From the NCBI GenBank assembly GCA_012031955.1, contig JAAURZ010000224.1, positions 1 through 5,242 of the forward strand: a stretch of DNA of 5,242 nt. The letters run 5' to 3'. This DNA comes from Bacteroidia bacterium (GTDB lineage: Bacteria; Bacteroidota; Bacteroidia; Cytophagales; Cyclobacteriaceae). The position numbers and the translations under genes were made by a program. Numbering within the stretch: position 1 is the first letter of the stretch; every line of letters starts with the position of its first letter. Below are positions 1 to 5,242 of the stretch, one piece after another. The notes under the pieces are model-generated. The model did not search any database. It was not told the origin of the DNA and saw only the letters and a program-made list of their open reading frames with translations.

Positions 1-1
1 C

Positions 2-297
2 CTCAAAGAGCAGATTAAGAATTTCGGCCAGGAGGCGGAAGTCTGCCGAAATCGGACAGGTCCTGTCGGTCGGCGACGGCATCGCCCGCGTCTATGGCCT
101 CGACAACGTGCAGGCCGGCGAGATGGTCGAGTTCCCCGGTGCCATCCGCGGCATGGCGCTCAACCTCGAAAGCGACAACGTCGGCGTGGTTATTTTCGGC
201 GACGACCGGTCCATCAAGGAGGGCGACACCGTCAAGTCCACCAGCCGCCTGCTGGAAGTGCCGGTCGGTGATGCCATGCTCGGGCGCGTGGTGGACG
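2..297 (+). pseudogene. atpA: F1 ATP synthase alpha subunit, N-terminal fragment (frameshifted, alphaproteobacterial type, foreign to the rest of the window)
   Basis: Translation from base 2 gives [14 protein letters not shown], then after a one-base shift at about base 44 the frame starting at 48 continues [58 protein letters not shown] and [13 protein letters not shown]. This is the classical start of AtpA: the N-terminal beta-barrel domain up to the 'GRVVD' stretch, which normally runs into ALGNPID and then the nucleotide-binding domain. The native start (about a dozen codons) lies left of the window. The Walker A domain is absent because the sequence switches to a penicillin-binding protein at about 288-299. 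AtpA is the non-catalytic subunit of the F1 hexamer. Of the 63 codons from 111 to 299, I count 56 ending in G or C, in keeping with a high-GC alphaproteobacterium. The GTG at 108 opens a long frame but lies in the middle of the conserved domain and is not a real start. Family assignment is very secure; the taxonomic origin is inferred from remembered similarity. Confidence 0.88.
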
Positions 298-299
298 AG
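286..299. other. Chimeric junction between atpA and PBP1A coding sequence
   Basis: Left of this stretch every residue fits AtpA (LGRVVD); right of it every residue fits the transpeptidase domain of PBP1A (EGTGVALR, then the KTGTT motif). The residues VVD are plausible in both proteins, so the exact switch point is ambiguous within the run gtggtggacgag. The frame is preserved across the join. No inverted repeat, target duplication or mobile-element end is visible at the junction. The likely cause is a cloning, amplification or assembly chimera in which the two templates share a short GC-rich word; a natural gene fusion is much less likely. Confidence 0.8.
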
Positions 300-749
300 G
301 GAACCGGCGTCGCGCTGCGCACGCAGTTCGCGCTGCGCAACGAGATGGGAGGGAAGACGGGCACCACACAGTCCAATGCCGACGGCTGGTTTATGTGTGT
401 GACGCCGGGTCTTGTGGTTGGCGCCTGGGTTGGCGCCGACGACCCGCAGGTACGATTCAGGTCGACGGCGCTTGGTCAGGGTGCTGCCACCGCGCTTCCG
501 ATTGTCGGCCGCTTCTTGCAGCAGGTGAATGCGTCGCCCGCGTTCGTCGATATTTCCTGCGCAACATTTCCGGAGCTGACAGGCCGGATGCGCAGGCAGC
601 TAAATTGTGATTTATGGAAGAAAGACCAGACGTGGCTCGACAGGCTACTGGGTAAGGAAAAAGCCCCGGCAACGCGGGACTATGGCGACAAAACCGCCAA
701 AAACAAGAAGAAAAGGGGTTTTTTCGACCGCCTGTTCGGAAAGGACTGA
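297..749 (+). CDS. Penicillin-binding protein 1A, C-terminal end of transpeptidase domain (5' part missing)
   Basis: This is the last ~150 residues of a class A penicillin-binding protein, a bifunctional periplasmic enzyme that polymerises and cross-links peptidoglycan. The third transpeptidase motif, KTGTT, lies at 354-368, within [15 protein letters not shown], followed by [14 protein letters not shown] and [16 protein letters not shown], which are characteristic of PBP1A proteins of the Bacteroidota. The glycosyltransferase domain and the SxxK and SxN motifs are missing because the sequence is joined to atpA at about 297. The tail after the domain has two cysteines (in ISCATF and LNCDLW) and a lysine-rich end. 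Two similar short segments occur there, WLDRLLGKE (633-659) and FFDRLFGKD (720-746). The stop is TGA at 747-749. The gene lies 91 bases upstream of the regulator, on the same strand, with no functional link apparent. The family is secure; the start is an artificial boundary. Confidence 0.88.
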   Translation, partial: EGTGVALRTQFALRNEMGGKTGTTQSNADGWFMCVTPGLVVGAWVGADDPQVRFRSTALGQGAATALPIVGRFLQQVNASPAFVDISCATFPELTGRMRRQLNCDLWKKDQTWLDRLLGKEKAPATRDYGDKTAKNKKKRGFFDRLFGKD

Positions 750-780
750 TTTGGCCTGATAGCCCACGTTATTCTTTTGT

Positions 781-810
781 TTTGTGATTCCGTAACGTTT
801 ATTAACTTTA
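781..810 (+). promoter_or_regulatory. Candidate Bacteroidota-type promoter of the regulator gene
   Basis: TTTG at 781-784 and TAACTTTA at 803-810 are separated by 18 bases. The Bacteroidota primary sigma factor recognises a -33 TTTG and a -7 TAnnTTTG; the second element matches at seven of eight positions, with a final A instead of G. The -7 element lies inside the putative operator, so a bound repressor would block it. The core words are short and AT-rich, so chance matches are possible. Confidence 0.35.
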
Positions 811-821
811 CACCGTTAAGT
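799..821. promoter_or_regulatory. Putative TetR-family operator, copy 1 (upstream of the regulator)
   Basis: This 23-bp stretch recurs in reverse complement at 1487-1509 with a single mismatch (C at 814, against A at 1494 on the + strand). It contains the imperfect 18-bp palindrome TTAACTTTACACCGTTAA at 802-819 (arms TTAAC and GTTAA), a usual size for a TetR-family dimer site. It ends 19 bases before the regulator start and overlaps the candidate -7 element, which fits autorepression. Binding by the adjacent regulator is an inference from position and duplication. Confidence 0.75.
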
Positions 822-831
822 AAAACAATTT

Positions 832-839
832 AGGGGAGA
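832..839 (+). promoter_or_regulatory. Possible ribosome-binding site of the regulator gene
   Basis: The purine run AGGGGAGA ends one base before the ATG at 841. It resembles a Shine-Dalgarno sequence but is unusually close to the start. It is the only such sequence before any start here: the three pump genes have none, as is common in Bacteroidota. Confidence 0.4.
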
Positions 840-840
840 C

Positions 841-1470
841 ATGACCATCGCTACACGCAAGGAGAGGCAAAAGGAAGAGCTAAAATCCAGGATATTGGAA
901 GCAGCGAAGGCATTGTTTATCGAAAAGGGATTTGAGCAGACGTCTATTCGCACCATTGCCGAAAAGATCGAGTACTCGCCCACCACCATCTACCTTTATT
1001 TCAAAGACAAAGACGACATGTTTTACGCCCTTCATCAAGAAGGATTCACGTTACTCAATCAATACTTTCGTCCGCTTGCCCACGTAAAGGATCCCTTTGA
1101 ACGACTGAAGGCGATAAGCAGGGCGTATGTCACTTTCGCCCTTGAAAACCCTGAGTTTTACAACCTGATGTTCATTCTGCAATCGCCGCTCAAGGCCGCC
1201 ATGAAGGACTCGGGCGACTGGCCCGAGGGCGAACGCGCCTTCGACTTCCTGGTGAGCACCGTCAGGGAGTGCGAGGCCGCGGGCTATTTCGAAGGGTTTG
1301 AACCCGAGGTGTTTGCCTTTACCACCTGGTCGATGGTACACGGTATCTGTTCCATCAATATCTGCTGCCGCCAGAATGTGGTAAGCGAAGCAAATCGCGA
1401 GAACCTTGTTCAAAAAGCGACTGAAATGGTTGTAGAAATTCTTACAAGAATGCCCCAACGGCCACAATAA
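841..1470 (+). CDS. TetR/AcrR-family transcriptional regulator (likely repressor of the adjacent efflux operon)
   Basis: A complete 209-residue protein, the usual length for the family. The N-terminal DNA-binding domain spans about residues 12-58: helix ILEAAKALFIEKGFEQTSIR, then the helix-turn-helix TIAEKIEYSPTTIYLYFKDK with the conserved TIYLYF recognition-helix signature. The C-terminal ligand-binding and dimerisation part has a tryptophan and a His-Gly pair (W163, H167-G168 in FTTWSMVHGI), resembling the WHG-type C-terminal domain of some TetR regulators. TetR proteins are cytoplasmic dimers that usually repress neighbouring transport genes until a small ligand releases them. The start at 841 follows AGGGGAGA and gives a natural N-terminus. 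The gene is followed after 42 bases by a TolC-adaptor-RND operon on the same strand, and near-identical 23-bp elements lie on both sides of it (799-821, 1487-1509), which points to control of itself and of the pump. The ligand is unknown. Confidence 0.93.
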   Translation: MTIATRKERQKEELKSRILEAAKALFIEKGFEQTSIRTIAEKIEYSPTTIYLYFKDKDDMFYALHQEGFTLLNQYFRPLAHVKDPFERLKAISRAYVTFALENPEFYNLMFILQSPLKAAMKDSGDWPEGERAFDFLVSTVRECEAAGYFEGFEPEVFAFTTWSMVHGICSINICCRQNVVSEANRENLVQKATEMVVEILTRMPQRPQ

Positions 1471-1486
1471 AAAAATTTACCCAACG

Positions 1487-1509
1487 ACTTAACAGTGTAA
1501 AGTTAATAA
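1487..1509. promoter_or_regulatory. Putative TetR-family operator, copy 2 (upstream of the efflux operon)
   Basis: This is the reverse complement of 799-821 with 22 of 23 bases matching; similarity drops off beyond the element (one further match at the next-but-one base on the downstream side). The palindrome arms are TTAAC at 1489-1493 and GTTAA at 1502-1506, spaced as in copy 1. It sits in the 42-base gap between the regulator stop and the tolC-like gene, ending three bases before the ATG at 1513. A protein bound here would obstruct transcription start of the pump operon. I could not find a good TTTG / TAnnTTTG promoter pair for this operon. Confidence 0.75.
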
Positions 1510-1512
1510 GCA

Positions 1513-2910
1513 ATGGAAATAAAAGCACCCCTCTACAAAGAATCTGCAAGTCTGAACGCCCGGCCGGCCTCAGCTTGGATGAAGTTAACAGCACTCATTT
1601 TCTTGTTACCCCTGAGCTTTGTCCATGCTCAGTCCACGCTCGATGACTACGTGAAGGAAGGCCTGAAGAGCAACCTGGCGCTGCAGGAAAAAACGATCGC
1701 GGTGCAACAGGCACAAGCTGCGCTGCAGACGGCACGCAGCTATTTCCTCCCTTCCGTTACCGCACTGGTAGACTATACGTCGGGCGACGGCGGTCGCAGT
1801 ATTGCCTTACCCGTAGGCGACCTGCTCAACCCGGTGTATGCTTCGCTTAACCAGCTTACCTCCAGCGACGCCTTTCCGCAGATCGAGAACGTGGAGCAGA
1901 ATTTCTTTCCTAAAAATTTCTACGATGCGCGCGTCAGAACCACCCTGCCGATTGTCAATACAGACCTCTACGTGAACCGCACCATCAAGACACAACAGGC
2001 GGTGCTGGAGCAACAGCAGGTAGACCTCTACAAACGCGAGTTGGTGTACGAAATAAAAACTGCCTACTACCAGTACCTGTCAGCGGGCGCGGCGGTTGCG
2101 ATTTATGAAAGCGCCGAGGTGCTTGTGCGCAAGAACCACGACGTAAATCAATCGTTGCTGGAAAACGGCAAAGCGCTGCCGGCGAGTGTGCTTCGTTCGA
2201 AAAGTGAAATAGCCGGCATTGAAGCAGAACTTACCTCGGCACGCAACCTGGAGACCAATGCGCGCCAGTACTTTAATTTTCTTCTCAACAGACCGCTCGA
2301 TACGCCGATTGAGGAAGTGACGTCGGGAGACACGCAACTGCTGACGACATACACCGACGGCGTGGACAACCGCGAGGAGTTGAAGCTGCTGACCACCGGC
2401 CGCGAGATACAACAATCCGTGCTCAGGCTTTCGCAGCTTTCCAGGCTTCCCAAAGTCAACGCCTTTCTCGACCTCGGCAGCCAGGCGTCCGACTGGAAAT
2501 TCAACGATCAGTCGCGTTACTACCTCGTAGGCGTGCAGTTCAGCGTACCGATATTTCAAGGTTTTCGAACCAACATCAGCATACGGCAGAACCGGCTCGA
2601 CATAGCCAGAACGGAGTTGCGCCTGCAAAACACCCGCAAGCAATTGATGCTGGCAGCATCGAACGCCAGCAACGACGCTGTGAGTGCAGCGCGTAGCGCG
2701 GCCGCCGCAAGCGACCAACTGCGTTCAGCCCAAAGCTACTTCAACCTCGTCGACAAAGGTTACTCCGCTGGCGTGTACACGCTCATAGAGTTTCTCGACG
2801 CGCGCAATCAGCTTACCCGCGCCCAGTTGCAGGTGAACCTGCGCCAGTTTGAGTGGCTGCGTGCCCTGGCCCAGGTAGAACGTGAAAACGCCGCTTACTC
2901 ATTTCAATAG
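1513..2910 (+). CDS. TolC-like outer-membrane efflux factor
   Basis: A 465-residue protein of the outer-membrane efflux protein family, which forms a trimeric outer-membrane beta-barrel with a long periplasmic alpha-helical tunnel. Evidence is the two-fold repeat of helical, Ala/Gln-rich segments (about residues 44-250 and 285-460), the SYFLPSVTALVDYTSG strand segment, the VPIFQG motif before the second helical half, and the C-terminal block GYSAGVYTLIEFLDARNQL. A signal peptide, MKLTALIFLLPLSFVHAQ, begins at residue 23. This makes the ATG at 1579 a serious alternative start: it would give a standard 18-residue leader and leave space after the operator at 1487-1509. The ATG at 1513 has the A-rich context usual in Bacteroidota but gives an unusually long n-region. 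The gene is first in the pump operon, 25 bases before the adaptor start. The family is secure; start and substrate are not. Confidence 0.93.
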   Translation: MEIKAPLYKESASLNARPASAWMKLTALIFLLPLSFVHAQSTLDDYVKEGLKSNLALQEKTIAVQQAQAALQTARSYFLPSVTALVDYTSGDGGRSIALPVGDLLNPVYASLNQLTSSDAFPQIENVEQNFFPKNFYDARVRTTLPIVNTDLYVNRTIKTQQAVLEQQQVDLYKRELVYEIKTAYYQYLSAGAAVAIYESAEVLVRKNHDVNQSLLENGKALPASVLRSKSEIAGIEAELTSARNLETNARQYFNFLLNRPLDTPIEEVTSGDTQLLTTYTDGVDNREELKLLTTGREIQQSVLRLSQLSRLPKVNAFLDLGSQASDWKFNDQSRYYLVGVQFSVPIFQGFRTNISIRQNRLDIARTELRLQNTRKQLMLAASNASNDAVSAARSAAAASDQLRSAQSYFNLVDKGYSAGVYTLIEFLDARNQLTRAQLQVNLRQFEWLRALAQVERENAAYSFQ

Positions 2911-2935
2911 TATCATCCAACAACACACGAACAAT

Positions 2936-4012
2936 ATGTATCCTCTCAAACAAAACATCATTCTCAAGTCAGCGCTTGGCGGTCTGTCTGTTGCCGCGCT
3001 GTTGTTTCTGCAAGCGTGCACCGACGGCAAAGGTGAAAGCAACCCGATTCCAAAGATCAGCGATCCCATTCCGGTTCGCCTGATGGAAGTAAAAAAGACA
3101 ACGAGCGATGCGACCGTCATCGTGTCAGGTCAGCTTACCACCGAAGATGAAGCGGTGTTGGGTTTCAAGATCGGCGGTGTTGTGGCGGCCGTAACTGTAA
3201 ATGAAGGTGATGCCATTCGCAAAGGCCAGTTGCTGGCCACGCTCGACCTCACCGAGATTGATGCGGGGCTGTCGCAGGCACGGTTGGGTGTCGAAAAGGC
3301 CGAGCGTGATTTCAAGCGCGCGCAGAACCTGTACCGCGACAGCGTGGCCACACTCGAACAACTGCAAAATTCGGAGACGGCTTTGAAGCTGGCAAGCGAG
3401 CAACTCAAATCGGTTACGTTCAACAAGAGCCATGCGGCCATTTTCGCTACCGACAACGGTACGGTGCTGCAAAAATTTGCTAACAAAGGTACCGTGGTGG
3501 GCATTGGCGATCCTGTGCTTATGGTGAACAAAGTGACGGCGGGCGACTGGATATTGAAAGTAGGCGTGAGCGACCGGCAGTGGGCGGCGATTGAAAATGG
3601 CGACAGGGCCGACGTAAGGATCGATGCCTTTCCCGGCGAGGCATTTCAGGCAGCGGTGCTGCGCAAGTCGGCAACGTCCGACCCGCGCTCGGGTGCCTTC
3701 ACCGTAGAACTTCGTTTGCGAAACCCCGGCGTAAGGCTGGCCTCCGGCATGTTCGGCAGCGCCACCATCCACGCCGGTGCTCCATCGGCCGCATGGTCTG
3801 TGCCTTATGAGTCTGTGCTCGATGCTGACGACAACGAGGGATTCGTGTTTGTGACAACAGATAACAAGACCGCCATAAAAAGGCCCGTTACGATTGAAGC
3901 CTTCAACGAAAAAGAGATCGTCATTACCAAAGGCCTCGACGACCACACCCGGCTCATCGTATCGGGCAGTGCCTACCTTACCGACAAGTCTCCCATCAAA
4001 GTAATTGAATAA
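2936..4012 (+). CDS. Periplasmic adaptor (membrane fusion protein) of an RND efflux system, lipoprotein
   Basis: A complete 358-residue HlyD/AcrA-type adaptor that links the inner-membrane pump to the outer-membrane channel. The N-terminus is a lipoprotein signal with hydrophobic core ALGGLSVAALLF and lipobox LQAC, Cys28 being the predicted lipidation site. The first lipoyl half is GFKIGGVVAAVTVNEGDAIR (residues 77-96), continuing with KGQLLATLD. A short alpha-helical hairpin follows (about 108-160), then the second lipoyl half (about 164-196, with GTVLQKFANKGTVVGIGDPV), a beta-barrel (about 200-275) and the membrane-proximal domain with VPYESVL. I chose the ATG at 2936 because it begins exactly at the lipoprotein signal. 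The GTG at 2882 would overlap the tolC-like gene by 29 bases and add 18 residues before the signal. No Shine-Dalgarno sequence is visible. The pump gene starts 7 bases after the stop, implying cotranscription. Confidence 0.93.
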   Translation: MYPLKQNIILKSALGGLSVAALLFLQACTDGKGESNPIPKISDPIPVRLMEVKKTTSDATVIVSGQLTTEDEAVLGFKIGGVVAAVTVNEGDAIRKGQLLATLDLTEIDAGLSQARLGVEKAERDFKRAQNLYRDSVATLEQLQNSETALKLASEQLKSVTFNKSHAAIFATDNGTVLQKFANKGTVVGIGDPVLMVNKVTAGDWILKVGVSDRQWAAIENGDRADVRIDAFPGEAFQAAVLRKSATSDPRSGAFTVELRLRNPGVRLASGMFGSATIHAGAPSAAWSVPYESVLDADDNEGFVFVTTDNKTAIKRPVTIEAFNEKEIVITKGLDDHTRLIVSGSAYLTDKSPIKVIE

Positions 4013-4019
4013 AACAGTC

Positions 4020-5242
4020 ATGAAGATTTCAGAATACGCGGTTAAGAACTATCAGTTCACGCTCATCATGTTTCTCATGGCCGCCGCGCTGGGTGTGACC
4101 ACCTTGCTCACCATGCCACGCAGCGAAGACCCCGAGATAGAAGCCCCACAGTATGCCATCGTAGTCGTGTATCCGGGCACCAGCCCCGAGGACATGGAGG
4201 AGTTGGTTGTCGACCCGCTGGAAGAAAAGCTAAACGAGCTTGAAGACATGAAGCGCATCAAGACCACTATCTCCGACGGACTGGCGGTAATGCGCGTGGA
4301 ATACAAATACGAAAGCGACCCGGACGAAAAATACCAGGAACTCGTGCGCGAGGTGAATGCCATCCGCGACGAATTGCCCAAGGATATATACAATCTGGAC
4401 ATCGAGAAATTTCAGCCGTCGGATGTGAACATCATGCAAATTGCACTGATATCGGAGAATGCGTCGCGCGCAGCCTTGAAGTACCAGGCCGAAGCCCTGC
4501 AAGACGAACTCGAAAAACTGAGCATGCTAAAGAACGTGGAGATACACGGCCTGCCGGAGCAAATTGTGCGGATTGAATTGCGTCTCGATCGCATCGCGCA
4601 GATGAACATACCGCTCGCGGCCATCATGGGAAGCATACAAAGCCAGATGGCCAACATACCTGGCGGCAGCGTGGTGGCCGGTAGCAAGAATTTCAGCGTA
4701 AAGACAAGCGGCAACTACCGCTCTGTCGATGAGATCAACAACACCATCGTATATGCCGCCAACGGACGAAAACGTGCTGCTGCGCGACATTGCCGACAGT
4801 TTCATCACTTTCGATGAGTCCAAGCACATCACGCGCCTCAACGGCCATCGTTGCCTGTTTGTGGTAGCGGCACAAAAGCCCGGTTACAACATCAGCGAAA
4901 CGCAGAAGGTCTATCAGCCCGTGCTCGACCGTTTCAAAAAGCGTTGCCCGCCAACGTGGAAATGATCACTCACTTCGATCAGGCCGACAATGTGAACACC
5001 AGGCTTTCGGGCCTCGGTAAGGATTTCATGATCGCCATACTGCTTGTCACCATCACACTGTTGCCGCTCGGCATGCGCGCGGCGTCTATCGTCATGGTGT
5101 CTATTCCATTGTCGCTGTCGATCGGACTTGTGCTACTCAATGCATTCGGCTTCAACCTGAACCAGCTCAGCATTGTCGGACTGGTGGTGGCGCTGGGTCT
5201 TCTTGTTGACGACAGCATTGTGGTGGTGGAAAATATCGAGCG
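4020..5242 (+). CDS. RND-family efflux pump, inner-membrane permease (3' end beyond window; two compensating frameshifts)
   Basis: This is the N-terminal ~408 codons of a proton-driven RND transporter (families usually exceed 1000 residues). TM1 is about residues 12-32 (FTLIMFLMAAALGVTTLLTM), followed by PRSEDPEIEAPQYAIVVVYP and PGTSPEDMEELVVDPLEEKL, typical of the first periplasmic porter loop. TM2 lies at about 336-352, and TM4 carries GLLVDDSIVVVENIE with the paired aspartates D397-D398 (5208-5213), equivalent to the proton-relay pair of AcrB. The frame opens at 4020, moves to another frame at about 4764 (extra G after AAC 4761-4763), and returns at about 4941 (a G missing after AAAAAG). 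Read as printed, translation would stop at 4815-4817. The ATG at 4020 is preferred to the TTG at 4005, which overlaps the adaptor. The PRSEDPE signature resembles drug-exporting pumps such as TriC more than metal pumps by recollection, but the substrate is unknown. Confidence 0.92.
4764..4765 (+). other. Apparent one-base insertion in the pump gene
   Basis: Up to AAC (4761-4763) the frame reads NNTIVYAAN; the family-like continuation DENVLLRDIADSFITFDE is in the frame starting at 4765. Removing one G of the pair 4764-4765 restores VYAANDENVLLRDIA. Without correction the product ends at 4815-4817, after about 265 residues. A sequencing error is the simplest reading. Confidence 0.75.
4941..4942 (+). 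other. Apparent one-base deletion in the pump gene
   Basis: The frame reading QPVLDRFKK up to 4941 turns into RCPPTWK and a stop at 4963-4965. Adding one G after AAAAAG gives FKKALPANVEMITHFDQADN, the expected family sequence, and restores the original frame of the gene. The site follows a run of five A, a typical place for a base-calling error. Confidence 0.75.

Larger units (their letters stand above)
750..840. promoter_or_regulatory. AT-rich intergenic control region of the tetR-type regulator
   Basis: The 91 bases between the PBP1A stop and the regulator start are clearly more AT-rich than the flanking genes. They hold a candidate Bacteroidota-type promoter, one copy of the 23-bp putative operator and a purine-rich ribosome-binding stretch. 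A 6-bp inverted repeat (ACGTTA at 766-771, TAACGT at 793-798) is also present, of unclear meaning. I see no convincing terminator for the PBP1A gene. Confidence 0.6.

Noticed and set aside
108..749. A single 213-residue gene starting at GTG 108
   Set aside because: The start is inside the conserved AtpA N-terminal domain and the two halves belong to unrelated families; the open frame is an accident of the join.
752..785. Weak GC hairpin (TGGC...GCC) followed by a T-rich stretch, as a terminator after PBP1A
   Set aside because: The stem is only 3-4 bp with a bulge, and the T-rich part is interrupted and overlaps the likely promoter.
766..798. 6-bp inverted repeat ACGTTA/TAACGT
   Set aside because: It is short, with a 21-base loop, and no counterpart before the pump operon; chance is likely in AT-rich sequence.
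2080..2718. A 212-residue open frame on the - strand
   Set aside because: It is antisense to the TolC-like gene, which has clear family motifs throughout; no independent support.
2882..2938. GTG start for the adaptor overlapping the TolC-like gene
   Set aside because: It would place 18 residues before a well-formed lipoprotein signal that begins exactly at the ATG at 2936.
4005..4019. TTG start for the pump gene
   Set aside because: It lies within the last codons of the adaptor; the ATG at 4020 gives the usual short N-terminus before TM1.
3125..4021. A 298-residue open frame on the - strand
   Set aside because: It lies opposite the adaptor gene, has no recognisable domain, and its existence follows from the GC-biased codon pattern of the real gene.
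4936..4942. Programmed frameshift at the A5G run in the pump gene
   Set aside because: It would need a second, opposite shift at 4764, and RND pumps are not known to use frameshifting; two base errors are simpler.
1..5242. CRISPR arrays, tRNA or rRNA genes, insertion sequences, attachment sites
   Set aside because: No regularly spaced repeats, no structural RNA signatures and no transposase or terminal inverted repeats were found; apart from the gaps of 91 bases or less, the window is coding.

Overview
The window carries the proximal part of a tripartite RND efflux operon with its own TetR-family regulator, from a member of the Bacteroidota. The signs are Bacteroidota-type protein sequences, almost no Shine-Dalgarno sequences before starts, a TolC-adaptor-pump gene order and a lipoprotein adaptor. 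Cytophagales-like is only a guess. It is preceded by the tail of a penicillin-binding protein 1A gene. The leftmost ~297 bases are different: they encode the N-terminal part of an alphaproteobacterial-type F1 ATP synthase alpha subunit, joined abruptly and in frame to the C-terminal part of the PBP1A. This is best read as a chimeric clone, read or assembly join, so only bases from about 298 onward should be treated as the host genome.

Layout, all genes on the + strand: atpA fragment (about 2-297, with one internal frameshift); 3' end of a PBP1A gene containing the KTGTT active-site motif (about 297-749); an AT-rich 91-base control region (750-840); tetR-type regulator (841-1470); a 42-base control region; TolC-like outer-membrane factor (1513-2910, alternative start 1579); periplasmic adaptor lipoprotein (2936-4012); RND inner-membrane pump (4020 to beyond the right edge, about the first 408 codons). 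The pump reading frame is broken twice, by an extra base at about 4764 and a missing base at about 4941. The two changes cancel, and the 5' and 3' parts are in the same frame.

The main regulatory observation is a 23-bp element present twice, in opposite orientations, with 22 of 23 bases identical: 799-821 upstream of the regulator and 1487-1509 upstream of the pump genes. Each copy contains an 18-bp imperfect palindrome with TTAAC/GTTAA arms. This is what would be expected of an operator for the regulator between them, so the protein probably represses both its own gene and the tolC-adaptor-RND operon. The three pump components would form a continuous inner membrane-periplasm-outer membrane export channel; the substrate cannot be told from the sequence.

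I see no wholly new type of system here. The points worth checking are the operator pair, the chimeric junction, and the indels near both ends of the window, which look like sequence errors.
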